Positions 45,580 to 55,667 of a DNA stretch of 64,000 nucleotides are shown one piece after another. The stretch spans positions 32,940 through 96,939 of the forward strand of contig NZ_JXLE01000011.1 in assembly GCF_001886265.1 (NCBI RefSeq), read 5' to 3'. This DNA comes from Enterococcus thailandicus. GTDB lineage: Bacteria > Bacillota > Bacilli > Lactobacillales > Enterococcaceae. Within the stretch, counting starts at the first letter, position 1; each line of letters starts with the position of its first letter. The notes below the pieces were generated by a model. That model did no database searches. It saw only the letters and a list, made by a program, of their open reading frames with translations, and was not told the origin of the DNA. The position numbers and the translations under genes are program-made.

Positions 45580-46980
45580 TTAGAATACCAAAACAGGCGT
45601 ACCTACTTCGACCATTCCAAATAATTCTTTCATGACACTTGGTGGTGTATTAATACAACCGTGTGAGCCACGAGTTTTCCATAACTCGCCACCATACTCC
45701 GGCTGCCAGTCAGAATCATGGATTCCGACACCGGTCCAGTCGATTGGCATCCAGTAATCTACAGGACTTGCATATGGCGTGCCATCATCGTTGGTTCCCT
45801 TTAGAACGGAATTGGTTTCTTTGTTCCAAACGTAAAAGACACCAGCAGGGGTTTGAGTTGTTGGTTTACCAGAAACGATATCTGTTTCAAGTGCGACTTT
45901 GCCATCTTTGTAGTACCACATGTGTTGGTTTTGTAAATCAACTTCAATGTAAGTATCTTCAATTAAAGCATGATCAGCAGTTGTGCTTCCTTGAACAATC
46001 GGTGAGCGAGTAAAATCTTGACCAGCTAAAATTTGTTTCTTTAGAGCTGCGACTTCATCTTCTGTTTGAATGGTCCAACTGTACGTTCCTGTTGGGACAT
46101 TTACTTCGCCGCGTTTTGTGCTGTTAAACACGGTATCATTTGTACTTGTATTATATTCTTGACCTAGCTCAGTCACATATTGCGTCATTTTGTCAGTATC
46201 TAAATCAATTTTGCCGTCTGAATAAATCAGCCAACTAGCTAAATCGTTTGTAGGAATTTGGAATGTTTGTCCATTAATGCTATAAGTTGCTTTGACTTTA
46301 GCAATATTGTTCATAGCTGTTAATTGTTGATTTAGCTCTTTGTCGTCAGCAGTAACTTTAGCTTTTTGCTTAAAGTCATTCAAGTCGATTTGCTTTTCAC
46401 TTGTAGCAGCAACTTCTTTGATTTCTTTTACGGTTGCGTCTACGTCAATTGAATCACCGTTAACTTCAGGTGTAATGGCGAAGCCGTCATCTGTTTTTTT
46501 GATGGTAGCATCTTGTGTTTGCTTTCGATTACTATTTAAATCATTTAGCTTTGTTGTCAGCGTATCGATTGTAGCGTCTAGTTTTGAATGATCTTGACTA
46601 ACAGGATCAATTTCTTGTTTTTCAGCTGCTGAAACATAAGTCATCCCCCAAGTCCAACCGTTTTGCTTGGATAAGAGTTTACTTAAATCATCTGAAAAAT
46701 CATCGCGATAACCTAATTCTGATTTAGCGATTTCTTGCCAAACTTTACCATTTTCTTCAATTGCTAAAGTTGTATTAGAGTAAGTGTCTTTTAATTTCTT
46801 GTTTGCCTGATCAACAGTCATATTACTTACATCAATTTCGTTGATCTCAGTATGAGGTAAGAAGTGACTTGTGTAATATGTACTGCGGAAGGTATAAAAG
46901 CTGACTAATATCAACAGAACACCAAGTGCTGAAAGAATGCCAATGTGTATCTTTTTTTTGTGTTGGGAAGATCTTGTCAT
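45580..46980 (-). CDS. ldt: L,D-transpeptidase (Ldtfm-type)
   Basis: 466 residues. An N-terminal membrane anchor (about residues 12-32, ILSALGVLLILVSFYTF) leads to an extracellular peptidoglycan-binding domain (about 45-335). The YkuD catalytic domain is at the C-terminus (about 340-466), with GIHDSDWQ and SHGCINTP; the nucleophile Cys is residue 442 and the His of SHGC is 440. Both numbers and the length match Ldtfm of E. faecium, which makes 3-3 peptidoglycan cross-links that escape penicillins and cephalosporins but are blocked by carbapenems. The start at 46980 has AAGGAG upstream; the longer frame to 47031 adds an odd Tyr/Ser-rich leader and is rejected. Confidence 0.94.
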   Translation of the reverse strand: MTRSSQHKKKIHIGILSALGVLLILVSFYTFRSTYYTSHFLPHTEINEIDVSNMTVDQANKKLKDTYSNTTLAIEENGKVWQEIAKSELGYRDDFSDDLSKLLSKQNGWTWGMTYVSAAEKQEIDPVSQDHSKLDATIDTLTTKLNDLNSNRKQTQDATIKKTDDGFAITPEVNGDSIDVDATVKEIKEVAATSEKQIDLNDFKQKAKVTADDKELNQQLTAMNNIAKVKATYSINGQTFQIPTNDLASWLIYSDGKIDLDTDKMTQYVTELGQEYNTSTNDTVFNSTKRGEVNVPTGTYSWTIQTEDEVAALKKQILAGQDFTRSPIVQGSTTADHALIEDTYIEVDLQNQHMWYYKDGKVALETDIVSGKPTTQTPAGVFYVWNKETNSVLKGTNDDGTPYASPVDYWMPIDWTGVGIHDSDWQPEYGGELWKTRGSHGCINTPPSVMKELFGMVEVGTPVLVF

Positions 46981-47117
46981 AGAACGATAACTCCTTGAAT
47001 AATAGAATAGGGTGCATATCGAGTTCATCATAGCATAATTTATTTAAAAAGACGAAGTTTAAATATTCATTATGGAAAAAATTAAACAAAATCTTTTTTG
47101 ATAATTATTTCAAAATA

Positions 47118-47152
47118 ATAAAAAAGCCGAGACATACATTGTCCCGGCTACA
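47118..47152 (-). terminator. Intrinsic terminator after ldh (GGGACA type)
   Basis: AGCCGAGACA (47125-47134) pairs with TGTCCCGGCT (47140-47149). Read on the minus strand the stem ends in a U run. Confidence 0.9.
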
Positions 47153-47180
47153 AGTTTCACTTTAACGAAGAAGCACTCAA

Positions 47181-48191
<1,011 letters not shown>

Positions 48192-48193
48192 CT

Positions 48194-48222
48194 ATGCTAA
48201 CACGGATCAGCCTTGCTGTCAC
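48194..48222 (-). promoter_or_regulatory. ldh promoter
   Basis: On the minus strand GTGACA (48222-48217) and TAGCAT (48199-48194) are 17 bases apart. A second candidate, TTGTTA (48254-48249) and TCAAAT (48231-48226), also has 17-base spacing. Confidence 0.5.
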
Positions 48223-48265
48223 GCTATTTGACTAGGAAATATAACAGATAACAAGGTTGTATCAT

Positions 48266-48281
48266 ATGTAAAAGCTTACAT
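48266..48281 (-). promoter_or_regulatory. Candidate CcpA cre site upstream of ldh
   Basis: ATGTAAAAGCTTACAT is palindromic except at its core, and matches the cre consensus WTGNAANCGNWNNCA at all positions but the central C. It lies upstream of both promoter candidates, as for CcpA activation. Confidence 0.5.
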
Positions 48282-48297
48282 GTGCGTTATTTCACTA
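48280..48297 (-). promoter_or_regulatory. Candidate Rex operator upstream of ldh
   Basis: On the minus strand TAGTGAAATAACGCACAT matches 13 of 18 bases of the Rex consensus TTGTGAAATATTTCACAA, including GTGAAATA and CACA. It abuts the cre-like site. Confidence 0.4.
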
Positions 48298-48396
48298 TTT
48301 CTTGAAACCAATGATTTCATTAAGTTTTGAAGAAATTTTTAATATTTTTATCATTTATTAAACATTCTGTTTTAGTCGAAACAGCTGTTTATGTGT
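48298..48396. other. Remaining ldh-pth intergenic region
   Basis: AT-rich, divergent control region with no reading frame of note. It runs into the extended -10 of pth at 48395. Confidence 0.5.
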
Positions 48397-48462
48397 TATA
48401 CTGTTTTTAAAAATAAAAAAGAAGAATGAATCTTTTAACTGGACTGCTGATTAGCTGTCCAG
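48395..48462 (+). promoter_or_regulatory. pth promoter and leader hairpin
   Basis: TG-T-TATACT overlapping at 48394-48402 is an extended -10. In the leader, CTGGAC-T-GCT (48439-48448) pairs with AGC-T-GTCCAG (48453-48462) around GATT, with one T-T mismatch. Only a broken T stretch follows. Confidence 0.45.
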
Positions 48463-48497
48463 CATTTTGTGTTCTTTAGAATTAGGTGAATAAATAA

Positions 48498-49058
48498 ATG
48501 AAAATGATCGTAGGATTAGGTAATCCTGGAACGAAGTATGAACAAACAAAACACAACATTGGATTTATGGTTGTTGATCGTCTTGCAAAAGAGCATCAAG
48601 CGACATTTAAAAAAAATACCTTTGAAGCGGAAGTTGCAGAATTCTTTTACAAGGGAGAAAAGATTTTACTTGTAAAACCGCAAACTTTCATGAATGAATC
48701 AGGTCGTTCGGTCGGACCGTTAATGACTTATTTTGGTATTTATCCAGAAGAGTTAATTGTTGTATATGATGATTTAGATTTGGCAGTCGGAAAGATTCGT
48801 TTACGCCAAAAGGGAAGTGCCGGCGGACATAATGGAATGAAAAGTATCATTTCTCACTTGGATACGAATATTTTTAATCGTGTAAAAGTTGGGATTGGTC
48901 GACCCGAAGGTAAAAAGACGGTGGTTTCACATGTGCTTAGTCCTTTTAGTAAAGAAACACAACCTTTAATAGAAGAAAGTATTCATCAATCGGTTCAAGC
49001 AATCAATTTTGTTCTCGACGGGCATTCATTTATTGATACAATGAATCAGTTTAACTAA
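48498..49058 (+). CDS. pth: Peptidyl-tRNA hydrolase
   Basis: 186 residues. It releases tRNA from peptidyl-tRNA dropped by ribosomes. Motifs are MIVGLGNPGTKYEQTKHNIGFM with the catalytic His, LVKPQTFMNESGRSV, YDDLDLAVGKIRLRQKGSAGGHNGMKSI and the C-terminal VSHVLSPFS. AGGTGA precedes ATG 48498. mfd starts 14 bases after its stop, the standard pth-mfd pair. Confidence 0.96.
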   Translation: MKMIVGLGNPGTKYEQTKHNIGFMVVDRLAKEHQATFKKNTFEAEVAEFFYKGEKILLVKPQTFMNESGRSVGPLMTYFGIYPEELIVVYDDLDLAVGKIRLRQKGSAGGHNGMKSIISHLDTNIFNRVKVGIGRPEGKKTVVSHVLSPFSKETQPLIEESIHQSVQAINFVLDGHSFIDTMNQFN

Positions 49059-49072
49059 GAAGGAGAAGCGAA

Positions 49073-52000
49073 ATGGATATTGTTCAATTAGTGGGTCAAG
49101 AACCTCAAGTAAAAGAATGGGTGGCTCAGTTAGAAGCAAATACGCCACGGCAATTGATTACTGGGCTAGCAGGATCTGCTAAAACATTACTGATCGCCCA
49201 CGTTTTCAAAAAAACGAATAAAAATATAATCGTTTTGTTACCAAATTTATATTACGCAAATCAATTAGCGGAAGATTTGCAACACGTCGTTGATCAAGAC
49301 AACATTCATCTATTTCCAGTAGATGAAGTCTTGTCTGCGGAAATGGCTTTTTCTTCGCCAGAAGCAAGAGCAGAGCGAGTAGCCACATTAAATGCATTGC
49401 AGGAAAAGCAAGCAGGAATTTATCTTTTGCCAGTTGCTGCATTACACAAAAGATTACCGAGTAAGAATGCTTGGGTTGATGCACAACTCAACTGGAAAAT
49501 TGGCGATGAAATTGATGTAGAAAATCTACCGCTCCAATTAGTCCTGATGGGATATGAACGTCAAGAAATGGTTGCAAAACCCGGTGAGTTTAGTATTCGC
49601 GGAAGTATTGTTGACATTTATCCTTTAACGATGGAACATCCTGTACGGGTGGAGTTGTTTGATGTTGAAATTGATTCGATGCGTTACTTTGAAGCAGAAA
49701 CACAACGTTCTATTGGACCAACGGAAGAGATTTGGATTTCGCCAACGTCAGAGCAAATCTACACAGGAACTGATCTGGAACATGGAATGAAAGAGTTAGA
49801 AAAATTACTTGAAAAAAGATTAGCAACGACTGCTGAAAAAGTCGATCAAGTATTTTTACAAGACTATTTCGGTCAAATTTTGTCAAACTGGCAAGCGGGA
49901 ATACCAACGGAAGAGGCAAAGCTTTACGCTGATTTGCTGTATCCAACGTCAACCACGATTTTAGATTATTTTCACTCTGATAGCTTCTTGATGGTGGATG
50001 ATTATCCAAGGATGATGGAAACAAATCGAGAAATTGAACGAGAAGCAGCTGAATGGCAGACACAAAAAATTAGTGAACTTCGTGTTTTTTCAGAACAGAG
50101 TTTTGTTACCGATGTTCATAAATTGATTCAAAAAGAACAGTTTTCGACAACCTTTTTTGCTTTGTTCCAAAAAGGAATGGGCAATTTGAAATTTCACGCC
50201 ATTTATTCGTTTCAATATCGGACGATGCAGCAATTTTTTGGTCAAATGCCGTTGTTGAAAACGGAAATTGATCGTTGGCGCAAACAAAAGCAGACAGTCA
50301 TGATTTATATTCCAACCAAGGAACGAATTCGTAAAGTAGAAGAATTATTACGCGATGACGATATTTTAGCCATTGAAACGGCAAATGATGAGCTAATCGT
50401 CGGACAAGTGCAATTAGTTGAAGGGGCACTACAAAATGGTTTTGAATTGCCACAAGAAAAAATCGTGGTCATCACCGAAAAAGAAATTTTCCAAAAGACA
50501 ACGAAAAAACGAGCTCGTCGCCAAACGGTTACGAATGCAGAACGTTTAAAGAGTTATAACGAATTAAAAGTTGGCGATTATGTTGTTCATGCGAATCATG
50601 GGATCGGAAAATATATCGGGATGGAAACGCTTGAAGTCGATGGCGTTCATCAAGATTACATGACGATTTTATACCAAAATGACGACAAATTATTTATCCC
50701 TGTCACTCAGTTGAATTTGATTCAAAAATATGTTGCGTCTGAATCAAAAGCTCCACGAATCAATAAGCTGGGTGGTAGTGAGTGGACGAAAACCAAGCGG
50801 AAAGTATCTTCTAAAATCGAAGATATCGCGGATGATCTAATCAAATTATACGCAGCCAGAGAGTCCGAGATTGGCTATGCTTTTGGGCCAGATGATGGGT
50901 ATCAAAAAGAATTTGAAGAAGCATTTCCTTATTCTGAAACAGATGACCAACTGCGTAGTTCTTCGGAAATCAAGCGTGATATGGAAAAAGAAAAACCAAT
51001 GGATCGTCTGCTGGTAGGTGATGTAGGATATGGTAAAACGGAAGTTGCTTTGCGAGCTGCTTTTAAAGCTGTGAAGGAAAGCAAACAAGTGGCATTTTTA
51101 GTTCCCACGACCATTCTTGCACAACAACATTATGAAACGATGCTCGAACGTTTTGAAGGTTTTCCAATTAATATTGGCTTGCTGAGCCGTTTCCGAACGA
51201 AAAAGCAACAAAAAGAAACGATTGAACAATTGCGTACGGGACAAGTAGACATTGTTGTCGGAACGCATCGTATTTTATCAAAAGATATTGAATTTAGTGA
51301 CTTAGGCTTATTGATTATTGATGAAGAACAACGATTTGGCGTGAAGCACAAAGAACGGTTGAAACAACTTAGGGCGCAAGTAGATGTATTGACATTAACA
51401 GCGACACCAATACCGAGAACGTTGCATATGTCGATGTTGGGTGTACGAGATTTATCGGTGATTGAAACACCGCCGGCAAATCGTTACCCAATTCAAACTT
51501 ATGTTATGGAGAAGAATCCTGGAGCAATTCGAGAAGCGATTCATCGTGAAATGGGACGCGGCGGTCAAGTTTTTTATCTCTATAATCGAGTGGAAACCAT
51601 TGAGCAAAAAGTTGAAGAAATCCAAGAGTTAGTTCCGGAAGCGAGAATTGGCTACGCTCATGGTCAAATGACGGAAGTTCAATTAGAAAATACGTTGTTT
51701 GATTTTGTTGAAGGACAATATGATGTGTTAGTCACGACCACAATTATTGAAACAGGCGTGGATATTCCAAATGCAAATACGCTATTTGTTGAAAATGCCG
51801 ATTATATGGGTTTATCAACTCTTTATCAGCTACGTGGCCGAGTGGGGCGAAGCAATCGAGTGGCATATGCTTACTTCATGTATGAACCACAAAAGATTCT
51901 CAATGAAGTCAGTGAAAAACGATTGCAAGCAATCAAGGATTTTACAGAACTAGGATCAGGCTTTAAAATTGCGATGCGTGATTTGTCTATTCGTGGTGCT

Positions 52001-52594
52001 GGTAATCTATTAGGTGCGCAACAGCATGGCTTTATCGATGCAGTCGGTTTTGATATGTATTCACAAATGTTAAGTGAAGCTGTCGCTCGTAAACAAGGAA
52101 AAAATAATCAAGTTGAAAAAACAACTGTGGAGATCGACCTCGGTGTGGATGCTTACTTACCAGATACTTATGTTTCAGATCAACGTCAAAAAATTGAAAT
52201 CTATAAGCGGATTCGGGAGCTGGAATCACAAGAAATGTTGGACGAGCTTGAAGATGATCTATTGGATCGTTTTGGTGAGTACCCTGAAGAAGTTGCTCAT
52301 CTATTAACAGTTGGACAATTGAAAATGGATGGTGATCGTGCCTTATTAGAAACGATGCGTAAGCAACAAGAAACAGTAATTTTCACGCTAAGTAAGGTTG
52401 GTACGAAACGCTATTCTGTTGAACAATTGTTTGAGGCGTTAAGTGAAACAACGTTGAAAGCAGGTTTAGGTGTTGAAAAGGAAAAAATGGTTATCCGCTT
52501 AACCATTCCTAAAACAATGAGTGAAGCTGTTTGGTTATTAGAAATCCAACGTTTTGTTAAAGCATTGCGACAACAAAAATATTTGTCGGTATAG
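49073..52594 (+). CDS. mfd: Transcription-repair coupling factor Mfd
   Basis: 1173 residues. It removes RNA polymerase stalled at DNA lesions and recruits UvrA. Domains in order: UvrB-like region (about 1-350), the polymerase-interacting CarD-like domain with YVVHANHGIGKYIGMETL (about 500-570), RecG-like helicase (about 600-960) with GDVGYGKTEVALRAAF, DEEQRFGV and TATPIPRTLHMSMLG, translocation motif QLRGRVGRSNRVAYAYF, and the C-terminal TRCF domain (about 1030-1140). GAAGGAG lies before ATG 49073. It is co-transcribed with pth and the following flippase gene. Confidence 0.97.
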   Translation: MDIVQLVGQEPQVKEWVAQLEANTPRQLITGLAGSAKTLLIAHVFKKTNKNIIVLLPNLYYANQLAEDLQHVVDQDNIHLFPVDEVLSAEMAFSSPEARAERVATLNALQEKQAGIYLLPVAALHKRLPSKNAWVDAQLNWKIGDEIDVENLPLQLVLMGYERQEMVAKPGEFSIRGSIVDIYPLTMEHPVRVELFDVEIDSMRYFEAETQRSIGPTEEIWISPTSEQIYTGTDLEHGMKELEKLLEKRLATTAEKVDQVFLQDYFGQILSNWQAGIPTEEAKLYADLLYPTSTTILDYFHSDSFLMVDDYPRMMETNREIEREAAEWQTQKISELRVFSEQSFVTDVHKLIQKEQFSTTFFALFQKGMGNLKFHAIYSFQYRTMQQFFGQMPLLKTEIDRWRKQKQTVMIYIPTKERIRKVEELLRDDDILAIETANDELIVGQVQLVEGALQNGFELPQEKIVVITEKEIFQKTTKKRARRQTVTNAERLKSYNELKVGDYVVHANHGIGKYIGMETLEVDGVHQDYMTILYQNDDKLFIPVTQLNLIQKYVASESKAPRINKLGGSEWTKTKRKVSSKIEDIADDLIKLYAARESEIGYAFGPDDGYQKEFEEAFPYSETDDQLRSSSEIKRDMEKEKPMDRLLVGDVGYGKTEVALRAAFKAVKESKQVAFLVPTTILAQQHYETMLERFEGFPINIGLLSRFRTKKQQKETIEQLRTGQVDIVVGTHRILSKDIEFSDLGLLIIDEEQRFGVKHKERLKQLRAQVDVLTLTATPIPRTLHMSMLGVRDLSVIETPPANRYPIQTYVMEKNPGAIREAIHREMGRGGQVFYLYNRVETIEQKVEEIQELVPEARIGYAHGQMTEVQLENTLFDFVEGQYDVLVTTTIIETGVDIPNANTLFVENADYMGLSTLYQLRGRVGRSNRVAYAYFMYEPQKILNEVSEKRLQAIKDFTELGSGFKIAMRDLSIRGAGNLLGAQQHGFIDAVGFDMYSQMLSEAVARKQGKNNQVEKTTVEIDLGVDAYLPDTYVSDQRQKIEIYKRIRELESQEMLDELEDDLLDRFGEYPEEVAHLLTVGQLKMDGDRALLETMRKQQETVIFTLSKVGTKRYSVEQLFEALSETTLKAGLGVEKEKMVIRLTIPKTMSEAVWLLEIQRFVKALRQQKYLSV

Positions 52595-52609
52595 GAAGGA
52601 GCGATTCCC

Positions 52610-54208
52610 TTGGACCACAAAGAAATGCGTCAAGTGATGCAAGGAGCGGTGATTTTGACCGTAGCTTCTTTTATTGCTAAAGTTTTAAGCGCACTTTATC
52701 GAATTCCTCTTCAAAACTTAGTTGGTGATGAAGGATTTTATGTTTATCAACAAGTGTATCCGATTTATGGCATTGCGATGGCCTTGGCACTATCGGGGTT
52801 ACCACAATTTATTTCAAAATATGTTGCAGAAAAAAAAGAACCATTAAAACAACGGGAAGCACTAAAAGAACTATATCCCTTAGTTTTTTGGACAGGGGTT
52901 TGTTTATGGTTAGGTGTCTGGTTATTTAGTGGCGTTTTAGCACAAATGATGGGTGATTATCAACTGAAACCTTTGATTGAAGTTGTTTCCTTCACCTTTT
53001 TATTGATGCCTGGTTTGTCTTTTTATCGAGGAAACTTTCAGGGGCATTTTTTGATGGAACCAACGGCTATCTCACAAGTTGTGGAACAAATTGTTCGCGT
53101 GTCGATTATCGTGTTCAGTGCATTTGCGTTTAAACAGTATAGTTGGGATGTTTACGAAACGGGAACTGCTGCAATGAGTGGTGCCGTAGTAGGTGGCTTA
53201 TGCGCGTATCTTGTTCTTTATTATTATGAACAAAAAATTCATGGAGGGGCAATGCGCTTTCGAAGCTTCCCTATTTTCTCGCAACCAAGTAAGTGGCTGA
53301 TACGTCGTTTCTTGGTTGAGGGTGGTTTAGTTTCGATTTACAGTGGATTATTGATTTTCTTTCAATTAATTGATTCATTTTTTGTAAAGAATGCGTTGCA
53401 AATCTATGGTTTGAGTGAACATGCGTCTAAAATAGCTAAAGGAGTCTACGATCGTGGCCAGCCATTAGTACAATTAGGGCTAGTTATTGCAACGGCATTG
53501 AGTGCCACTTTTTTACCGACGTTGACTAGATATTTAGCAGATGCTGTTTATGGACAATTTGTGAAGACTGCTAAGATGTATCTGCGGTTAACGACGGCAC
53601 TAGCTTTGGCGGCTTCCGTCGGGTTAGCAATGTTACTACCTTATATCAACTATGCGTTGTTTAAAGACTACGCAGGAAATGCGACTTTAGTGCTGTTTGT
53701 GTTTGCAATTGTCTTAACCGCCGTGATCCAAGCTTACCAAAGTATTGCGCAAAGTAAGAATTCTTTTCGTCCATCCTTGAAAGGTGCTGGCTGGGGACTA
53801 TTAGTAAAATTATTAACAACAGCATTGTTTACACAATGGTTTGGAACGATTGGGGCAAGTCTATCAACCTTACTTGGTTTAGTAGTGACTCTTTGGTATT
53901 TTATTCATATAGAAACAACTGAGGTGAATGCCTTTTGGAAAGAGCGGGCTTTTGGCAAAAAATTGTTACAAAGTTTAGCTTGGATGATTTTTGTTCTATT
54001 TATTTATTATGGAGTAATCCAAGTGATTGTTGGACCGGTCATGCATCGGTCGGGTGCATTACTCATTAGTCTTATCGGTGTCGCAATTGGCGGATTAACA
54101 TTTGTCTTTGCGGTCATCTCGTTGAAAGTTTTTACCATTCGTGAGTGGTTGTTGTTGCCTTTTGGTAAAAAAATTCTACGATTCAATCAAAAATTCAAGA
54201 AAAAGTGA
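52610..54208 (+). CDS. MOP-superfamily polysaccharide/lipid II flippase-like protein
   Basis: 532 residues with about 14 hydrophobic segments, SpoVB/MurJ-type by eye (QVMQGAVILTVASFIAKVLSALYRIPLQ at the N-terminus, DEGFYVYQQVYPIYGIA next). Such proteins move polyprenyl-linked saccharides across the membrane; in Bacillus YabM occupies this place. Whether this one moves lipid II or a wall polysaccharide unit cannot be told. The start is TTG 52610, eight bases after GAAGGAG. mazG/yabN, which follows in Bacillus, is missing; rqcP starts nine bases after the stop. Confidence 0.85.
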   Translation: MDHKEMRQVMQGAVILTVASFIAKVLSALYRIPLQNLVGDEGFYVYQQVYPIYGIAMALALSGLPQFISKYVAEKKEPLKQREALKELYPLVFWTGVCLWLGVWLFSGVLAQMMGDYQLKPLIEVVSFTFLLMPGLSFYRGNFQGHFLMEPTAISQVVEQIVRVSIIVFSAFAFKQYSWDVYETGTAAMSGAVVGGLCAYLVLYYYEQKIHGGAMRFRSFPIFSQPSKWLIRRFLVEGGLVSIYSGLLIFFQLIDSFFVKNALQIYGLSEHASKIAKGVYDRGQPLVQLGLVIATALSATFLPTLTRYLADAVYGQFVKTAKMYLRLTTALALAASVGLAMLLPYINYALFKDYAGNATLVLFVFAIVLTAVIQAYQSIAQSKNSFRPSLKGAGWGLLVKLLTTALFTQWFGTIGASLSTLLGLVVTLWYFIHIETTEVNAFWKERAFGKKLLQSLAWMIFVLFIYYGVIQVIVGPVMHRSGALLISLIGVAIGGLTFVFAVISLKVFTIREWLLLPFGKKILRFNQKFKKK

Positions 54209-54217
54209 GGATATTTT

Positions 54218-54484
54218 ATGCGATTAGATAAATTTATGAAAATTTCTCGAATTATCAAGCGACGTTCTGTAGCAAAAGAAGTGGCTGATAAAGGAAGAAT
54301 TCAAGTAAATGGCAAGTTAGCAAAATCTTCAAGTGATGTAAAAGTTGGCGATGTCTTAAAAATCCAATTTGGGAACAAGACAATGGAAATCAAAGTCAAT
54401 GAACTTCATGAGTCAACCAAAAAAGAAGATGCACAAAAAATGTACGAAATTATTTCAGAAACAAGAACAGAAAACGTAAATTAA
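54218..54484 (+). CDS. rqcP: S4-domain RNA-binding protein RqcP
   Basis: 88 residues, Hsp15/S4 fold: [45 protein letters not shown]. By sequence and place (yabO of Bacillus) it is RqcP, which with RqcH adds poly-alanine tails to stalled chains on 50S subunits in ribosome quality control. Length is as expected. GAGGA precedes ATG 54218. Its neighbours pth, mfd and rqcP all deal with stalled machines. Confidence 0.9.
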   Translation: MRLDKFMKISRIIKRRSVAKEVADKGRIQVNGKLAKSSSDVKVGDVLKIQFGNKTMEIKVNELHESTKKEDAQKMYEIISETRTENVN

Positions 54485-54489
54485 TAGAT

Positions 54490-54518
54490 TAGACAAGCTT
54501 TATTGATATTGGTATAAT
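54490..54518 (+). promoter_or_regulatory. divIC promoter
   Basis: TAGACA (54490-54495), a 17-base spacer, and a perfect TATAAT (54513-54518). The TTGG just before it adds a TG at the extended -10 position. Confidence 0.75.
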
Positions 54519-54555
54519 AGAAAAGACAAGCCAAAACAGATTGGAGCGAAAGCAA

Positions 54556-54981
54556 GTGGCAAAAAAAAGCAATAAAATTGCTGCGTTAGATACAGATTAC
54601 ACAAAGAAAAAATACGCTGAGTTTCAAAAGCAACAACGTCAGCTCGTTTTTCGCAGACGTCGGTTAGCGGTCATCTTATTAGGCGCTTTGGTCATTTTTT
54701 CAATCATTGGTGTGCAGATTTTCCGAGATATGCAACGTCTAGATAAACTAGCTGAGCTAAAAGTCGAAGCTACCACGGAAATGAAAGAAGTCAAAGCAGA
54801 CGTCTCGCAATTAAAATCAGATGTCTCGCTGCTGAAGGATGACGACTATGTCGCAAAGCTTGCCAGAAGCAAATTCTTTTATTCCAAAGAAGGCGAGCAA
54901 GTCTATCCAGTATTAGAATCTAATACAAGCAGTTCAACAGAAGAAACAAACCAATCAACGAGTTCTACAACTGCAAAATAA
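54556..54981 (+). CDS. divIC: Septum formation initiator DivIC (FtsB family)
   Basis: 141 residues, bitopic. A short basic cytosolic part is followed by one transmembrane helix (about residues 36-56, LAVILLGALVIFSIIGVQIF). Next comes a coiled coil (about 60-95, LDKLAELKVEATTEMKEVKADV) and the FtsB/DivIC-type DDDYVAKLARSKFFYSKEGEQVYPV. It works with DivIB and FtsL in the divisome. GTG 54556 has GGAG nine bases upstream; TTG 54541 overlaps that site. A Ser/Thr-rich tail ends the protein. Confidence 0.92.
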   Translation: MAKKSNKIAALDTDYTKKKYAEFQKQQRQLVFRRRRLAVILLGALVIFSIIGVQIFRDMQRLDKLAELKVEATTEMKEVKADVSQLKSDVSLLKDDDYVAKLARSKFFYSKEGEQVYPVLESNTSSSTEETNQSTSSTTAK

Positions 54982-55025
54982 GCAGGAATATAAATTGGGT
55001 AATAAATAGGAGGAACATTTTTTTT

Positions 55026-55508
55026 ATGTCAATCGAGGTAGGAGCAAAACTGCAAGGAAAAGTATCAGGTATTACAAATTTTGGTGCATTTATTGATTTA
55101 GGTTCTGGTAAAACAGGTTTAGTCCATATCAGTGAAGTATCGAACGGTTTTGTAAAAGATATTCATGATGTATTAAGTGTTGGCGATGAGGTGACAGTAA
55201 AAGTTACATCTGTTGGTGATGACGGAAAAATTGGATTATCCATTCGTAAAGCACAAGAACAACCAGAAAGCGCTGGTAAAGAAACAAGTCATAATGCAAA
55301 GAAATTTCAACATCAAAATAAGGAACCTCGAGAAAATCGTACTCGCTCAACACCTAAAAAATCTTTCTCTCGCAGTCAGCCTTCAAATACGAAAGAAGAC
55401 TTCGATTCATTGATGAGTTCATTTTTGAAAGATAGTGATGATCGACTAACTTCATTAAAACGTAACACTGAAGGAAAACGTGGAGGTCGCGGCGGACGTC
55501 GTAGCTAA
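55026..55508 (+). CDS. yabR: S1 RNA-binding domain protein (YabR-like)
   Basis: 160 residues. The S1 domain covers about residues 5-76 (GAKLQGKVSGITNFGAFIDLG, GLVHISEVSNGFVKDI, LSVGDEVTVKVTSV). The rest is a basic, low-order tail rich in Lys, Arg, Ser and Gly, ending GKRGGRGGRRS, likely to hold RNA. Relatives include YabR/CvfD and general stress protein 13; CvfD of pneumococcus regulates mRNAs after transcription. The ribosome site AGGAGG lies before ATG 55026. divIC is just upstream. Confidence 0.9.
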   Translation: MSIEVGAKLQGKVSGITNFGAFIDLGSGKTGLVHISEVSNGFVKDIHDVLSVGDEVTVKVTSVGDDGKIGLSIRKAQEQPESAGKETSHNAKKFQHQNKEPRENRTRSTPKKSFSRSQPSNTKEDFDSLMSSFLKDSDDRLTSLKRNTEGKRGGRGGRRS

Positions 55509-55602
55509 TAAAGATGACGAATCATCCGAACGTTTTTCTTGCCATTCGTAGTTTAGGAGAACGTTTGTTGAACACATCATTATTCGTACCAAACAAAAAT
55601 AT

Positions 55603-55650
55603 AGCTGGGACAAAACATTGGCTTCGTTTTGTCTCGGCTTTTCTTTTTTG
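55603..55650 (+). terminator. Intrinsic terminator before tilS (GGGACA type)
   Basis: AGCTGGGACAAAAC (55603-55616) pairs with GTTTTGTCTCGGCT (55626-55639) with G-U pairs, then TTTCTTTTTT. It ends just before the tilS ribosome site. Confidence 0.85.
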
Positions 55651-55667
55651 AGAGGAGGTAGATTATC

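Noticed and set aside
55553..55566. LexA-like AGAAC-GTTT-GTTGA upstream of tilS
   Set aside because: Three mismatches to CGAAC-N4-GTTCG and no promoter next to it.
55514..55651. A 45-codon ATG frame between the S1 gene and tilS
   Set aside because: No ribosome binding site, and its second half runs through the terminator hairpin at 55603-55650.
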